NCBI GenBank assembly: GCA_016218005.1 | Contig: JACRFF010000038.1 | Location: forward strand, 1 to 15,545 | Reading direction: 5' to 3' | Length of the DNA stretch: 15,545 nucleotides | DNA from: Ignavibacteriales bacterium | GTDB taxonomy: Bacteria; Bacteroidota; Ignavibacteria; UBA10030 | Shown here: one piece after another, positions 14,934 to 15,545 of the stretch | How the letters are laid out: each line of letters opens with the position of its first letter | How positions within the stretch are numbered: position 1 is the first letter of the stretch | Notes under the pieces: generated by a model | Told to the model about the DNA's origin: nothing | The model's database searches: none | What the model saw: the letters and a program-made list of their open reading frames with translations, nothing else | Position numbers and translations under genes: made by a program

Positions 14934-15251
14934 TCATGAAACGTCGATGCCTCGTTCCTTCAAACGCGCGGCAATCGTTTGGTACACTTGCTTTGCGGAT
15001 AATGACGTTCGCACACCCGATGAACGGACCGCTTGTTCGAGTGTGCCGTGTCGTTCTCGCAACCACGTCCATACATTGTACCCCAGCCTGCTCTGTTCAT
15101 TCGGCGTTCGACTGAGGCCTCGGCCTGAGGCTCGGCCCGAAGGCTCACGCGAAGGCTCTTCCGTGATAATGTCGGCAACAACAGAGTAGGCAATCTTCTC
15201 AAGCGAATCTGCCGAATGCTGAAGAACGCTTGCGGGTGGTTTTGTTGTCAT
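14934..15251 (-). CDS. Small hypothetical protein with a Ser/Pro/Gly/Arg tetrapeptide repeat
   Basis: A predicted 105-residue soluble protein that I do not recognise. The ATG at 15251 is preceded by AAAGGA with good spacing. The N-terminal part (SLEKIAYSVVADIITEE, 16-32) and the C-terminal part (WTWLRERHGTLEQAVRSSGV...AKQVYQTIAARLKERGIDV, 61-104) are helical-looking and probably form the real domain. Between them lies a low-complexity stretch, EPSR-EPSG-RASG-RGLS (32-47), encoded by a 12-bp minisatellite. It lies 75 bp upstream of the SDR gene on the same strand and may be cotranscribed with it. Confidence 0.55.
   Translation of the reverse strand: MTTKPPASVLQHSADSLEKIAYSVVADIITEEPSREPSGRASGRGLSRTPNEQSRLGYNVWTWLRERHGTLEQAVRSSGVRTSLSAKQVYQTIAARLKERGIDVS
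15112..15160. repeat. 12-13 bp tandem repeat inside a coding region
   Basis: Four degenerate copies centred on AGGCTC or AGGCCTC occur every 12-13 bp. They include the exact direct repeat CGAAGGCTC at 15138-15146 and 15150-15158 and the palindrome GAGGCCTC at 15114-15121. Several tiny hairpins fall in the units (GGCC-TC-GGCC, GCC-TGA-GGC, GCC-CGAA-GGC). The array keeps the reading frame of the small minus-strand gene open. Confidence 0.7.
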
Positions 15252-15270
15252 AGCGGTTTCCTTTCCCAAA

Positions 15271-15346
15271 GGGATGCCTGCCTGCTCCGAAGGTGCAAAG
15301 CACTCCTTGCGGAGAGTCCTTACGGACCGGACAGGCAGGGATTCCC
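15271..15346. repeat. Structured repeat element with long inverted arms and three internal hairpins
   Basis: The outer arms CCTGCCTG (15277-15284) and CAGGCAGG (15332-15339) are perfect inverted repeats, extended imperfectly by GGGAT and ATTCCC. Read on the minus strand, the inside holds GTCC-GTAA-GGAC, CTCC-GCAA-GGAG and GTGC-TTT-GCAC in tandem, then a CTTCGG tetraloop sequence. The second and third loops resemble stable RNA or DNA hairpin loops. It lies about 20 bp upstream of the small gene start, within its probable leader. It is most likely a dispersed non-coding repeat; a regulatory RNA is less likely. The rest of the 15252-15424 gap shows nothing clear. Confidence 0.65.
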
Positions 15347-15424
15347 ACCGATACGTTTGGCAAACAAGAAAAAATGGTGCAACACGATCAAAACACGGTT
15401 CGAGATTACTTTTGAGAATCAGCG

Positions 15425-15545
15425 CTAGTGGAATCGGAAGCCGATGCTGAAGTATCCCGTGGTCGGGCCTAGTGTCACAGGCCGGTCAAGGAACTGTTTG
15501 AGTTGCTTGAAACTCCTTCCGATACCAAACTCCGCCGGACCCAAC
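15425..15545 (-). CDS. C-terminal end of an outer-membrane beta-barrel-like protein (partial)
   Basis: The last 39 codons of a gene that enters from the right edge. The translation runs LGPAEFGIGRSFKQLKQFL, then DRPVTLGPTTG, then YFSIGFRFH before a TAG stop. Alternating hydrophobic and polar residues and a terminal GYFSIGFRF strand, with aromatic residues at or near the C-terminus, are typical of a last beta-strand of an outer-membrane protein. Too little is present to name the family. The start and most of the gene lie outside the window. Confidence 0.6.
   Translation of the reverse strand, partial: LGPAEFGIGRSFKQLKQFLDRPVTLGPTTGYFSIGFRFH

Noticed and set aside
15252..15424. Promoter for the small minus-strand gene
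   Set aside because: TTGATC and TTGCAC occur but no matching -10 box lies at 16-18 bp.

Overview
This window looks like a chromosomal stretch of a free-living Gram-negative bacterium of moderate G+C content. The signs are a TonB-dependent receptor with a carboxypeptidase-regulatory-like domain, a second outer-membrane barrel at the right edge, and two Tat-exported oxidoreductase systems. Membrane-anchored AraC regulators, extended ThyX proteins and intergenic micro-palindrome or heptamer repeats are familiar from the Bacteroidota/Chlorobiota (Ignavibacteria-like) group. That placement is an inference from protein style only. No rRNA, tRNA, CRISPR array, transposase or phage gene was seen.

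Layout. (1) 1-174 is a non-coding strip of tandem small hairpins. (2) 175-5359, minus strand, is a probable operon: 2Fe-2S subunit, then Tat-exported molybdopterin hydroxylase subunit, then TonB-dependent receptor. (3) 5662-6804, minus strand, encodes a membrane-anchored AraC-type regulator with a good promoter that carries an inverted repeat. (4) 6958-9113, minus strand, is a tightly packed four-gene operon: DUF2085 membrane protein, CCCC-motif membrane protein, secreted SnoaL-like protein, GNAT acetyltransferase. (5) Back-to-back promoters at 9125-9194 separate it from a plus-strand operon of overlapping genes: agmatinase, Tat-signal gluconate-dehydrogenase subunit-3-like protein, GMC flavoprotein (9219-12218). 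(6) 12219-12530 is non-coding, with a CGCAGAGA-type repeat and a promoter. (7) thyX and folA (12531-14049) are separated by about ten heptamer repeats. (8) A convergent minus-strand SDR gene, a small unknown gene with an internal minisatellite, a structured repeat and the 3' end of an outer-membrane protein gene fill 14067-15545.

Working together: the molybdenum hydroxylase pair and the receptor probably form one cell-envelope unit (periplasmic oxidation plus outer-membrane uptake). The AraC gene just upstream is a candidate regulator. ThyX and DHFR both serve thymidylate/folate metabolism. The agmatinase and the periplasmic flavoenzyme pair are joined by overlapping reading frames, which is unusual. 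The strongest anomaly is in the SnoaL-like gene: about 13 codons read the conserved family sequence in the +1 frame, so two compensating frameshifts (biological or from sequencing) lie at about 7887-7890 and 7846-7853. I saw no clear-cut new defence or mobile system. The best candidates for something undescribed are the agmatinase/flavoenzyme cassette, the four-gene cysteine-motif membrane operon and the micro-hairpin repeat family.
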